This document shows, one piece after another, positions 1-14,100 of a stretch of DNA of 64,000 bases. The notes beneath the pieces were generated by a model. It worked only from the letters and a program-made list of their open reading frames with translations, was not told the origin of the DNA and ran no database searches. How positions within the stretch are numbered: the first letter of the stretch is position 1; the number at the start of each line of letters is the position of its first letter. The stretch is from Spirodela intermedia. Taxonomy: Eukaryota > Streptophyta > Magnoliopsida > Alismatales > Araceae. The stretch covers positions 9,522,231 to 9,586,230 of the forward strand of contig LR746269.1 in the NCBI GenBank assembly GCA_902729315.2, written 5' to 3'. The position numbers and the translations under genes are program-made.

Positions 1-826
1 CCTTTTTTGGGGGAAAAAAGGGGATCCCTGATTGCTGCTCAGTAATCGTCATGCTCGCTCCTTTTAGTTTATAGTTATTCAATAGTTTGGATGTGAAAAT
101 AATACTAAAAATAAATCGAAGAATATTGATAAAATTCATCGAAGAATGAGAAAATAATACTAAAATGGGTTTTTTTTTCATGGAAAAAGCCAGTGACGAT
201 TGAAACCCATCGATTTATTAAAGACGGAGGCGAATCTCTCCAAGTTCCCTGCTGAACAGACATTAATTTGACATGGATGCCAAATAAATAATAACCTAAA
301 TAAGCAGTTGCATGGAAAAAACTATGATGAGCATACATGCATATAAAGATAGACCATATGCTGAGATATGGCGGAGTCGTCAGATGATCTGACCGAGTTC
401 CCAGATGAACAGATAAATCAGCAAATATAAATAACCTAATTAAGCAAACAAGCATGCATATATATATATATATATATGTATATGCTTGCATATATATATA
501 TGTAAATGGCGGTGATCAAAGACCGACCATATGCTGAAAAAAGCCATTAATTCAACAGCTCATTCCAATGTGCTTGATCTATGAATAATATAAAAATCCT
601 ATTATCGATTAAACTATATTATTTCTAGCTGAATGGAATTTTTTTTCAAGCTCAGATTAATCCTCACATTCTATTTGTTTTCAACAACTGTTCTCTATGC
701 TGCTTACCCATTGTTGGAGAGCAATTACATGGTGGGCCTTAATCACTGTTTGTCATATATGGCCAGTGGAATGAGAAAATAAGAGCAGAAAAGAATCGCA
801 CTGTATGAGGAACGTCAGAAGCGAAC
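1..826. other. AT-rich stretch, probably intron of the glutaredoxin gene
   Basis: No exon, RNA gene or repeat is recognisable apart from an AT dinucleotide tract near 456-505. It is placed inside the glutaredoxin gene because exon 2 ends at 827 with an open donor and no downstream exon is visible. Confidence 0.4.
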
Positions 827-1586
827 CTCTCTGGTCCAGCTCGACAACATAGGGAACCTTGCTCAGCTCCTTGAAAACAGCCTTCGCCCTTCTGCAGTAT
901 CTGAGCATTTACAAGAAAAAAAAAATCGTTCCTAAATTCATAATCAACGAGGATGAATCAAAGAAAATATGAACTAAGAGGAGAAAATAGGGACCAAACG
1001 ATGAATATCATATGCATGCTTACCATCTTCACAAATGATGAAGAACTATCTAACGAATGATGAAGAACACGAGGAATTCGAATCAGGAAAGAACTGTGCT
1101 CCACCCTCGCTCCTCTAAGAAGCGGCTCATAAGGTTTTCCACCCACAAACTCCACAACGGATGCTAAATCACGTTCCAAGCAATGAAAGAGGAGATGAAC
1201 GCTTGGGATCTTGCTCCCCTTCGACAATGCCCAATAGCACCATAGATCCCTAGAGATGGGATCTGGCTTGCACAGATTTTCGTTATCATCACGATAGGCC
1301 ACCACGAGACCCAGACATTTCCCCCAAATTCATGCCGGCAACGGACTTGTGACGGGGAGCGATCACGGAACCCCCGGCCTTACGAAATGACAAGTTCTCA
1401 GGAGGGAAACAGATGGAAGAGGAGATCATACGGGCAGTAGGACTTGGAGAAGATCACGATCTCGTGAGACGACACGGTCTTCCTCACGAACTTCTCTTCG
1501 GGAGATGAAAACACCGGAGAGGCGGCAAGAGCGCACAGCGTCACCATGAGGCCCACCAACACGCTTCCGCGCCTGCCTAGAGCCAT
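827..1586 (-). CDS. CPYC-type glutaredoxin, 5' part (exons 1 and 2; continues or is cut off to the left)
   Basis: Exon 1 is 1432-1586 and exon 2 is 827-900, joined by a GT-AG intron of 531 nt. The split Pro codon (CC plus A) restores the active-site run SKSYCPYCRRAK, with CPYC at residues 51-54. Residues 1 to about 27 (MALGRRGSVLVGLMVTLCAL then small residues) look like a signal peptide, as in the secretory glutaredoxin C3/C4 group, glutathione-dependent dithiol oxidoreductases that reduce disulfides and glutathionylated proteins. Exon 2 runs through FKELSKVPYVVELDQR and ends after one base of the next codon at a good donor. The expected C-terminal part with the TVPQVFI and GG motifs is not found on either strand in 1-826, so it lies beyond the window edge behind an intron longer than 826 nt, or is missing. 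I chose the Met at 1586 over the one at 1631 because it directly starts the hydrophobic leader. Confidence 0.8.
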
Positions 1587-2146
1587 CGGATCGGCACTCC
1601 TCTCGTGGATAATAGATCTCGGCCTACGCACACCAGACCAAGAAGCAGGGAAACGTGAGGAGAAGGATCGTCAGAGATATGGCGGCCGGGAGAGGAATCG
1701 ACTCACCTCTGAGAAAATTTCCCCGCGTTGGAGAGGGAGAATGCCGCCGGCCGAGCGAGTACCTTCAGGATAGGTTGGCGCCTTCTGGGAATGGCGGAGT
1801 TGACGAAGCTGACTACTCCTGCCGCGACGGTGCACATCCCTGGGATCTGCTATTCTCACTCCTGATATCTTTCCTTAAATCAAGATCGCCCCTCTGCTAT
1901 TCTCACCCTTCTAATTTTTTGACCAATCAACACCTGGCGTTGACTGGTCAACACCTTCAAAGCGCGTCGCACGGAGCTATCAGAGAATTCCAGCCCCCGA
2001 TGGGCCCAGCCGTAATGGGCCTCTTCGCATACTTTTCGTCCAGATATATAGATCTTATAGCTAGATAAATTATGGAGGGAGAGAGAGAGAGAGAGAGAGA
2101 GAGGAATATAATAAAAAGAATAATAGTGAGAAGAAAAAGTGGACTG
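1587..2146. other. Intergenic: glutaredoxin promoter and 3' flank of the ABC1 kinase gene
   Basis: Both neighbours are on the minus strand, so this 560-bp spacer should hold the glutaredoxin promoter and 5' UTR and the kinase 3' UTR. A GA microsatellite lies at about 2073-2102. Open frames here read low-complexity or repeat sequence and were not called. Confidence 0.5.
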
Positions 2147-5100
2147 TCAGATATTCTCTTTGACTTTGTGAAGGAGCCGGGACAGAAAGAGCCAGAAAGT
2201 TTCCGGTATCTTTTTCCAGGAATGCATTACCAAGGCCGAGACGACGTCAACGATGAACTGGTGAAGCTCAGCCCGCAGGGACACTCGGAGCAGCATGGCA
2301 GCCCACACCTCGGGCGCTGACCTGACCGCTATCCTCAGCGACAGCAACCCGTTGACCACCCTCTTGGTCACCGAATCTCCCTGCACAGGAGCACAAATAT
2401 GCATGCATGCATAAATAAATAAATAAATAAATATTTATTTATAGAGCCAAAAAGGGGAAAAAAAATTCTAAGATTTCCAAAGTCTTCTAACAGTTGGGGG
2501 CTGTTGTCAACGAAGAGAATCCATTCTGGGAAATAAACGGACCTCAGAAAGAGATTTCTCCTCCCTCAGGAATGCGTCAACGGCCTCGATGATGTCCCGG
2601 ACGAGGAAGATACGGACCCTCCGGCCCTTCTCAGAGAGGATGAAGAGGAGGAGGTCTTCGGTGGCAGAGACGACCGCCCGCATGTCAAAGGACCGCCAGC
2701 TTGGGGCATTCACTGGGTTGCCGCTCTCCTCGCCGGTCGTCTGAGAGGCTTCTTCAAAGATCGCCGTAATCTGTGCAGGAGAAATCTCTTCATGTCCCGG
2801 AAGAGCAACGGGTGGGAAAAAAAAAAGACGGCTTCTTTTTTTCCCTGGATTATTCAAGACAATTTCTACTAGCCTATATTTTATTTCCCCATCCAGGATA
2901 CACAGAAAAGGAAAAAGTCAACTCTGCCAGAAACCATCCTAAGGAACCAATTTCTTTTCTTTAGGCTGAACTTCATGGATATACAGAAAAGGAAAAAGTC
3001 AACTCCGCCAGATACAATCCTAAAGAACCATTTTTTTTAATTTTTTTATTTAGGCGAGGGGAGGAGGGTTGAGAGAAGTAGGCGAAATGATTCCACAGAA
3101 ATCATTAAAAAATCACTTAATTTAGGAAAATATGCCTTTTTTCAGGGAGAAGATGCCTGAGAGATGAGGTGAGCAGATGTCATACCAGGCGTTCGAGCCG
3201 ATTCCACCGGGTGGAACCATCATTGCGTATGAGGAGCTCCCTCAGTATCTTCCGCATGTCAGGGCTCGGATCAGAGAGAAGCCTCCCGATGACAAATGGG
3301 TAGGCGCTCTCGACGACCTTGAAATCAGGGTCCAGAGCCTTGGCCGTCCCCTCCAATGATCCGAGAGCTCTCACGACCAATGCGTAGTCAGGGGGCAGGG
3401 AGAAGTTGAACTCATACATGACGTCATATAACTGGTTCATTATGCTCTGAAATAATCGCACAGCACACAGAAAATGTTAGGATATGTTCACCTCTCGATG
3501 CTTCCATGCTAGTCACGAGGAAAGTCAACGACAATTGGAAGAAGATGTCAAGAAAGAGACCCCATCTGTATACCAATCACAGACGTGTGAAAATAATCTA
3601 GAAATATGTATGAGAAAAAATACACGGAAACTGAGGTTGACCCAAGAAAAATCCGTGCCATTTTGACCAGTACCTTGACCGCAACAGAAGACTTTTTTTA
3701 TGAAAGAATTATTATATTTAACTGTTTGTGATTTTATTTTCAACCCACATATTTTTTTCCCTCTTTTTTTTTTTCACCTGAGAAATCTGGAGAAGAATGA
3801 GGTCTCATGCATACACCCCAAGAAAAAAAAGAGAATAAGGGGACCGAATTAAACTACTATTTCAGGGAATCCAAAAAAAATCTCTGATCTGATGAACAGA
3901 CTCGGAGACTCGGAGCTGAAAGAAGCTCCAAATGTCTGGGAAGGGATGATTATATAAACCTGGAAATCAGTCAACTGTCTGGTGCTGTCACCAAACGATG
4001 TTTGCAAGGCATCTGCAATAGTCTTCAGATCAGTGCCATCAGGAACGAACCCCAATGAGAGGAAGTCATTTGCCAAACCCCAGGGATCACGGTTGACAAA
4101 ATGTACAAGCTGGAAGATAAATTCAGTCAGCAGAACGACAATGTCAACGCAATGCATGGATGAAATTATGCAGAAAAGAATTAAAAAATTTCAAGAGGAG
4201 AAAAATGAGTAAATGTCGCAGGGTATAATACTCTACGGATCTGGGAATTAGCATGGGAAAAAGAACTGGCAACGTTGACAAACAATTACATCAAAGGAAA
4301 TGAAAAGATAAAAATTCATTTTCTAAGAAATTAAAAGGAACCATTATAATCCTAAAATAGAAATATTTATATACATTCCGAGCATGTAACATATTTAAAT
4401 GATGTGATGACTATACCCCAATAATGACAATTGTGATTGATAAATAAAAGGTAACTGACGCTGAAACCACCAATTATATCGCATAATGACTCGAATTCTC
4501 AAAGATGTTCAAGAGAGATTGGATAAATTTCATGGCGAGAAAGACACTAACCATCTGGATAAGTCCTACACGATAGTGGCGTGGAATATCTCCCATCATA
4601 CCAAAATCAAAATATGCAAGAGATCCATCAGTAGTAGCAACGAGATTTCCAGGATGAGGATCAGCATGGAAGAAACCCTCCTCCAGAAGTTGCCTTAGTG
4701 AGCAGTACATGCCCTATAAACCAAAAAGATTGACAGAAGGACTCAGATTATGCTACATTCTATACGCATATGTATCTATCTATATATATATATAGACAGA
4801 CACTTCCATCATAAATCAAGGAGATACACAGCCCAGAATAATCATCAATAAGATATAAACAGAAAACAAGAAGACTATACACAAAAGTTTTGAGGTATGT
4901 CTATATTCAGTCACAAAGAAGTGGCATGATGTGATAAGCTTCGGCTAGGTCTGTCCGCTGTGGGACATTGGCAGTATCAGTGCCATAATGGAGAAGCCAT
5001 GAGCATCATATGACTAGAAGATTAAGAATATGGAATGTTAACGGGTATAAGAATGCTTAACGCATTGTATGCTCCCACTTCGTGCAATTCTCCAAGATTA

Positions 5101-8100
5101 AAGCATGAGAAAAAAGTGTCTCAGAGCAGATGAACATTTTTTGAGCTTAAACTATATACAGTCGACCACTTTTCCACATGCCCTTGAACGAATTTTTTGC
5201 GCTAACAATCATACAGAGATATAAAATCTAAAATGAACTGTATCCACCAATACCGACGCCAAGGATGTCTGACTTGGGTAGATTGAGACTCGGAAAACTA
5301 AAAAAGTGAGTTGGATTACACTGAGTTTATTGGAACTAATAATAACTTGAACCCAATTCAGCACTGAATTATTTAAATCTATGTTCATAACTTGCTTAGA
5401 GGGGCAAAATCTCCATGGAAAGTAATGCAACTTGCTTGAGACTAATGCATATTATGTACAGATGAGTTGGTATGACTGGACCAAATTTAAATGTAACATA
5501 ACATGAGAAATTTAAACCGACAATTTATTGGCAAAATAAGAATCATCCGAAATACTTATCTACAGAAGCGCTCATGAAGATTAATATTTCTCATCAGATG
5601 ACCTACTTCTGGGGAAACCTTTCTATTTCTTTCCTTAATAGTGACTCCCACCATGAAGGTGAAAATCAACATCCACCAAATGAAGAAAGCCAGCGCAGAT
5701 ATCAACATTAACAGGAAGCACTGAGAAAGACCTGATCAATTAAATCTTTCTTGTTTAGAGAAGCTTCATTAATGCGGTGGCTATCTGTGAGCTTGATCCC
5801 ATCGATCCATTCCATAGTAAGGACTGCTTTGCGAGTAAATTCCCAATATATCTTGGGTACCTTGATTGTAGTGCCTCTTCTGTGACCATTCTCACCATTG
5901 CCTACCCAAAATTAAACAGTAGTAACAACTGATCCAATGCTTTCAAGATCGCGATACAAAAAAAATTATGCCATGAATAACAATTCAGAAAATAGAAAAT
6001 AGAAATAATTGGGGTTTCCATGAATTGTACTGTTAGAGCAGAAAAGGGCGTTTACTGAAGTACTGTGAAAGAAGACTGGAGGGCTTGAAAGGAGATTGAA
6101 TATGTTGCATAGTTTTAACAACAAAAATTATTGTCATTGGCGTTATGCGGAATGCTATCTGACATTCCAAGATTTCGGTTACAAGGACTACAACTCTTAC
6201 CGCCTCACAAAATTTCTAGCTCTTGTGATAGTAGCATCAAAATCTGATGCCCTGAGGTTAGGTCATCATGGGCACAGAGGGATGACAAAAGACTAGCATT
6301 TCCAGAAGAATAACAGTAGCGTATAATAAGAATTATCTCTAAAACTAAATCAGGACCTATAGGACAGCGATGATTCTCATGGCAGAGAAACAACATGTCA
6401 AGGGGACAGCTAGTAAGATGCGGTGGAGTTGCAGGTGTCTGTATCCTTGTACCAAAAGGCTAAATGTGACTGCTGGTATTACAGAGATGTCAAGAGAATA
6501 ACCAAGACAGTTAAAACTATTAGGTGATTGACAACATCAAAACTTCCCTAGCACCTTATCGTTCATATGAAGAACAGAGAACCTTGGGTTCGTAAAAAAA
6601 GTAAAACCCAGAGGAAAAAGTTAAGCTAACAATAGTCAAGAAAATAGACTGGCATCATTTTACCAGGGAGCACAGGAACCAAACTAGATGGAAGCTGCTG
6701 CATGTTAAAACAACACTCAGAACTAAGTTTTTAAACCTTTCTAATGCTGCTAAGGCTCTATATTATAAAATAATTTTGTAAAAGTACATTTGAACATATA
6801 TCTATATATATTATATAGCTCTCACCGGAAAATGATGACAGGAAAATGTTTAAAAAGTACATGGAGGACATCAGGGCTTACTCTAAGGTTTTTCACAAAG
6901 AAGAGAGAAATATAACGGGACAACTATTTTTGATGTTTGGTCAGGAACAACATTTGCAAAAAAAGAGAAGAAAAACTAGTTTCCAAGAGTGTTACTTGCA
7001 AACAGAGAAGAAAAGCGCTCAGCATTTTGTGCCTCCAGTATGTAATCAATTTCTTCAAACATATGCCTAACCTGTAAGTTTTTAAAGGTTATACTATGCC
7101 AAAGCATGTGCAGCGCGCAAAATATCTTATCTGATTGAAATATTGTAACACATGTCATTCAGGAAAATAAAGAAAATAACTAATGAATGCACGCTTACTA
7201 TATCCCTCATATAAGCAAAAACATTGGCACGGCCTCTACATTGGTGATCTCATGATAATACCTACAATGAACTTGCGGATGGGAAACTATGACGAGTACC
7301 AAATTTAACAGTTCAAGAATTTATTCATCAGATGTAACTACAAACTACAGGCAACTACCATTTATTGTGCATGCCCATGTTGCACCTTCTCCACCGCTTA
7401 GGCACATAAACCAAAGACCATTCTTTCTTCGGCCATTCATAACTGTGTCTCAAAAATAAGATACATCTAAAGAAAATCAAGATATACAAGTTATCATTGT
7501 CTTAACATAAAAATAAAACATGGAAATCGGAATGTGAATACTGTTGGTTCTGGCTCATACGGAGAATCATTATGACAATCTTCAACAACACGACTACTTA
7601 AGTCACGAGAAAGGCATGACAACCTCACCATCTCATTTACTGCTACCAATAAATCTTTCTGAGCTTTAGCAAATCGCTTCAGTTGCCCACCAATCATATC
7701 AAACAGTAGTGCATCCAGAGTCAGCAAGAGTGGCATTCCAGGTCTCTGTACCTTGACAGCTACAGTCTCCCCGGAATGCAAATGAGCTGCGTGACTTGGA
7801 AGAACACGGGATAACAATTATGAATCAGTTGCACACTCTTTACATAAATTTTAATACCAAAGACTCCTTTAACAAATATTAACCCAATTAAAATAAAGAT
7901 TAAGAAATATTTTCTAACACGTGGAAAACAGCATACTTTTATGACTGACTGTGCAACATGGTAAGGTTAAGAGAATGAGTGAAACGAAGGAGAGAGACCA
8001 GAATGGAAAGAGGAGAAAAAGCAAAGAAGAATATGCAGCCTCTTCGTTTCGGGAAAAGTATGGTTTCCATGAACTTCTGGGAAGGGGAAAAGGCATCCTT

Positions 8101-11100
8101 CTGATGGTTAAATTTTCAAGGGGGTGAAAAAATTCCAAGTATAATATTTATTTCTCGCTCTTAAAAAAAAGGATCAAAACATAGACATAAAAATCGTAGC
8201 TAGTTTAGAGAGGAAAAATATAATACAAAGAAAATTTATAAATAAATAATCATGGCATGAAATAAATTCACACAAAAGTTATCCATTTACTAACAACAGT
8301 AAATTAGCTAACCTTTATAAACCTGCCCCAGGGATGCAGATGCCACAGGATTCAGACTAATGTCAGCAAATACTTTTTTGATTGGAGCACCCAATTGAGA
8401 CTCCATCAGCTTAATGGCAACATGCGTCGGGAAGGGTGGTATTTGGTCCTACACGAGAGAGAAGTCCAGAGGAAAAAGTAAGATTCACCTAAAATGTAAG
8501 TTTAAAGCATATCAACATCGTATTTCTACAGAAAATCAATACATTACCATAAAAACAGGACTAGATGCCAATTTATGAAACTGCTCTTGTACTATTTTTT
8601 TTTAAACCAGAGGCTCTTTTTCATCTATTCTGACTTGTTTTATCAAGGTTGCAGACTGATATTGTTGCCGAATCGTAGGGATCGAAGGACGGAATAACTC
8701 TCAATACATTGCTCTCCTCTTTATCCATCCGGCTGGGAAAAAGGCAAACCATGTATTCGCCATGCAACTTCTGTCATTTTCAAAAGGAAGATGCCTGATT
8801 CACAATAGAAAATAGTTCTCCTATCCTTCATTTACGTCTTTGCCGATATGGTGAGTTAACTCCTGGCAGTATCAACAGAAGGCTTTATAGAAGTGGATCA
8901 CATAAAATTTTGAGTCACCCGATGTTTATCCTCATTTAAACTATCAAAAACGGGGGAACTTGCATGACCTTCTATAAACCACTAGGTTTGTCTCTAAAAA
9001 GACGCATAAGTGCCCTAGCATGGTGAAAGGACTCGTTCCCTAAAAAGTACTTATGATATGCGCCTAGGTGCTATATTTGCATTCAGAATTGACAGAATTT
9101 GACAGCATTTTTACTGTGGCCCTTCGGGGCTGTGAGTGACGAAATAGAGTGACAGCATTCCATCGGGCATTACAGATATCCCTGACACGATGTCACATAT
9201 ACTCTATAATATTCGATCTAACTAATTATAAAGCATTGTAATGACAAAACGTTGACAGTACATCTCAAGTAAATGAATCTCATTTGTAGCTGAGCATCAT
9301 ACATGATCGAAATACACGATAATGATTTTGAGGCGAACATCTGCTAATGTAGCATGTTCTTCTATAATCCTATTGCAAAACTTTAGGCATAGATTAGAAT
9401 CGAGTCTGGAAAGAATCAAGAGGAAAAAAAGAAATTAACCTTACTCCAGTTAGTTCAAGAACTCATCTATACATGTTCATCTCCATTTATGCCCTCAACC
9501 TCTTAATTCCCCCTCTCCTCTCTTCGTGCCTCAATAAGACTTGCCAACATCAAACATCCGGATTTTAAATTTGTCAACTGAGTTGTTAAGATTATCCCAC
9601 CCTCAGTTGCCTAATCTATTTTTATTTTTTCTAATTTCGTTTTCAAGATTTCTAATCCAATTCTGTTCCTCTTCATATGAAAACCTAGTTCCACTAAAAA
9701 GCCTTCATGGAATCGCAAACAAAAAATCAATCCAACTTTCATTTTTTTTAGATATTAATTTCTCAACATATGATTCTCCAATAGGGGAAAAAAAGGATCG
9801 TTCATTAAGATCAATAAATATTCACAGCATGCCATGAATAAATGTGCTTCAGATGTAACCAATAGATTGACCAAAAAAAGGAAATCATTTGGTTATATTT
9901 TCTATAACAACTTAAACTATTGATATATAAATATATATAAATATATATAAATATATAAGTAAAAACTTAATCATAAAATTGCAATATGGATACTCTCGAG
10001 ATAGTTATGTACAAAAATTAAATGCGCAAGATCCATATATGAAAGAGCCAACACAAATAAGGAAAAAAACCTGCAACTTAGAGAGCTCCTGACAGTATGC
10101 TTTGGGTAATATATCTGGTCGAGTACTCAAAGCCTGCCCAAGCTGTGAATAAATAGAAGGAAACATTATAAATTTGCGGAAATTGAAGAAGTTGTACCAG
10201 ATTGAACTAGTTCTAACGATACATGATATCTAGAAACAAAAGAAAAGTTCTAACGATAAAAATAATGACAGGCCCATCCACATCAGCAAGTCTATGAACA
10301 TTAAACAAAATTATGATTCTACAGTGGGGCCAGAATTTTCCATATTACACTCAAGTTTCTAAAGTTTTCCATGGTGAGTATCCACAAACCAATGCTTCCA
10401 TGAAAGCCTCTGATATGATGAGGATTACTTCTTTTATGATGACTTAACTTAAAAGGAATCTCCTCAAGAAAAATATCATATTTCCCATGAAAGCAAACCA
10501 TCGAGAGGCAATTCATTTCCCCTCTAAATGTTCCCACTGTGGAATTCAAATGGTTTTTCTCTTTTGAAATGTTGTTTAAATAAGCTAGTCATTATTATCC
10601 AGACTAAACATCAGAAATGTTCTATCAACATTGGAAATTCTTAAGGCATAATGAAACCGCATTCATCATATGAGATGAATTGAGGTTCTTGATTAAGTGT
10701 CAAGAAGGTGCTATCATCACCAGGAACTTTAAGATCTTCCTAGTGAGATTATCATTTTTACCATCTATTGTCCTAAATAGAAATAGTCATATTTAATCCG
10801 GGATAATATTAATGAAGGACATAACACGTAAAAGGAAGAACCAAAAGAAAGTAGGTGGCATTCTCAGAGAAATGCTTTTGCAAGCACCTGATGAGACTCA
10901 GAATCAGGGTCATCATTGCTAACATGTCATGTTTTCTATGAAAGAAACTATAATCCCAATGAATAGAAACACAGGTCGATTGGTGGATACCACAGATGGG
11001 GGGGAAATTAGAGTGGCAAAGAGTGGCTAGTAACAAACAGAGGCAGAAAAAAACTACCTGATGGTGCAAAGACTAAGCGACCAACCCAGCAGCACAGTTC

Positions 11101-14100
11101 AACAAAACTCGATTCATCTAGAAAAATGTTAAATAGGATAAAAACAAAGGCAAAATTAAATGAATTTCTTAATTTACCCTGATCACTAGAATCAGATCAA
11201 AATTGTTCCTGATCTCTATTCTTTTTGAGGCATTAATAACTAGGCAAAATGCCATGCAACTCTCGTAATTTTAACATAAATCTTCTGTTATCCTCCTCCC
11301 ACGCCCCCTCAGGAAATTGGGAGACACACTACACTGCTACCACTCAAGCTCAGAGAGGAAGGTACAAAGATCATTCATCTATTAAAAATAAATATCCACA
11401 GGTGCCTGGTCTAAATTTAGAGAGTGCCAAGAATGGCCTGTCCGACATTTTTTTTTCCTTCACAAAGAAAAATACTAGTGCCGTAGAACTTTCTGGGAGA
11501 GAAATCTAAATGGAAGTGGATAAAAAGGTCCACTTGATGAAATTTGAAAAGGCAAACAAAACCATAATGAATATTATTCTTGAAAAAAGTAAAAGCAGCT
11601 GGCAGTGAATTCCAAAGCAGATAATGATGTGTATAGTAGAGTTTCAGTGCGTGTACCTTGATATAAAAAGGCCCCAAGCGAACCAGAGTTTCCCGAAACT
11701 GAAAAACAGGAAAAAACTCATAAAAGAAATATAACGCAAAGAAACTTACAAGAACACGACATGAGAAAATGAAAACCATAGAATTATCGAAACATCCACA
11801 CCCGTGTCGGGCATTTGCCAGTCCTTGACACTCGAACACATTTGCATCTCCGATAATAACAAACGTCATGAAGGGAACGGGATGATAGACACATCGTAAA
11901 AGTTATTACCTTCACTGCACGTTTGTGAATGTCCTGAAGAAAGAAATGCCATATGGTCAACTTTCCCACCTGAAAAGAAATTATTGCAGCTCTGTACAAG
12001 GCCAAGAATGGACCAAAGCGGTAGTAAGCAAATAAGGTTTTTGAGCTGTAAGTTCCAAGTGTGGCTCCAAATTCAGTCTCTAGCGACTCCTTCCTAAGTT
12101 TTGCATACTCTGCTGACGGTCCTTCACCATGAACGCTTGTGAAGCCAGTAGAGTAACTGCATAAATCGCATACAGAAAAATCTGGGAAGTCATAAAGAAG
12201 AAATAAGAGGTGCACTCAACTCAAAAGAGAGTTGTGCATCAGTGTCACCGGGAAAAAGAACAATGCAACCAGTAATGCAATTGATTGTGCTTTATTGACT
12301 AGTTCCAGAGAAAAAGTAGAAATGATGGGTGATATTTGGGTTAGTTTCCTCATTAACAATATGAATAATAGCATCTAGTGACGAGAAGCAGTTTTTCTGT
12401 TTTTTTTTTTTGTTTCAAACTTTTCCAAAACTCTGCTCGATTGTTTCGTTTCATCATGTAACTATTCAAATACAAAAATTGGTTCATGCTCCTCACCACT
12501 TTGTGGAAGTTATAAGCCTGACCTCTCAAAGTTCAAAAATCTGGAAAAAGGGCAAAAAATAGACATCCTCAAATTGAGTCACCAATGCACCTCAAACTGC
12601 CCACCTACGCAGTATGGTGCATGGCCATCTTGTGTGCAAGGGGATATTTACAACTTTGTGCGTTAATTACAGAAACTGAAAAAAAATCATACAAAGATAG
12701 AGCAAGTAACGAGGAAAAACATAGATAAAAAAAGATCGAGCAGCAGAAAGAACTAAGTTCGAAACGTTGGCACATAAGATATGTGGGTAGAGAAGATTAA
12801 AAATCTGAATTCAAATGCACAAAAATCACAAATCAGCACTAGAAAATGAGCCAAGAGAACTCAATACTTAAGTGAGTGGGAGAAGAAATATAGATTAAGA
12901 AGTGCAGTGATAATAGTGCAGTTCTTAATTACTCCAATGTCAATTTTAAGAATTAAAAGATAACAATGCCTATCCTTATCGTAAGGATCAATTAGATTTA
13001 TTAAGTGCAGTGGTAATTTAAGTAGGACGATAAAAATCCTCTCATCAGGAGGAAGATCGATTATGTCTCACTTAGACATACCAAATCAACCAATTTTCTA
13101 GCTTTCTACGAACTTCTCTATCTTCCAGATACCATGGTTGGCAAGAAATATAGTTAAGGCGATGAGAAGCAACTCTAAGGGAAGAGATCAAGAAGTTCGG
13201 GTTTTTTTTAGAAAATATATCAATATTGTTAGCTGTTCATTTGGTGCCAAGATTATTGGTCATGCAATAATTTTTTAATACAGAGAACATGATGCATTTC
13301 GACCCCGTCGTACACAGTCATAGACAATCAACTGGCAAAGACTCAGTTTGAAAAAATGGACGAGAGAACATGTGAAATTACTGCATTTTCGGGTCATAGA
13401 TACACCACCATTAAGGAATTAACAATGGAAATTAGGGAGGGAGAATAAGTATCCCATCAGACAAGGACAACAACTTCTCCCCAGGCACAGAATGGGAGAT
13501 GGAACCAACTTGCTAGACTGATCTTCTCCGATTCGGAAGGCTAGACTAGCTTAGATAGACGCTTTATTGCTTAACAGCGGAAAGGATTCTTAGTGACCAA
13601 AAAATTCTTTTTTCGGAAGATATGTGGAATAGATCGTTTCCTCCTGCCAAAAGAAAAGATTTTTACAGTACATAGGAGTGTTTGTCCCAAGTAATGAAAG
13701 GTAACAACACTAGGGGCAGGTAACGGAAGGAGATCTAAAGATAAGGAATAAGTGATTTCGAGAAACACATTTCATTGCTAGAACTACCTATCATCAATTT
13801 TAACACGGGCAACACAGTTGGAGGTGGAAACCAAATTCTTGCACGGAGAAAAGGAGCATAGTTCCATTCTGCCATCTTTGTACAGTGCAGGGCCGTAAAT
13901 CTGGATGAGAGATGTGATTTACTGTGCAATATTTTGCATGCTCTTAAATGAAAATGTACCTACGCCCACCATAACTCTCTCCTACCCATCCCAGAGAAAA
14001 AAGCGATATCTAGTATAATAAAGCATGAAAAAAAGAAGGAAAGCACCTCAGAGATATCATTGACATACCGTTGCTGCAAAAATCGATCTTTTGAGATCAG

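Noticed and set aside
958-1305. 115-codon minus-strand frame inside the glutaredoxin intron
   Set aside because: It looks protein-like in part but has no recognised domain, and it lies in an intron with confirmed splice sites on both sides.
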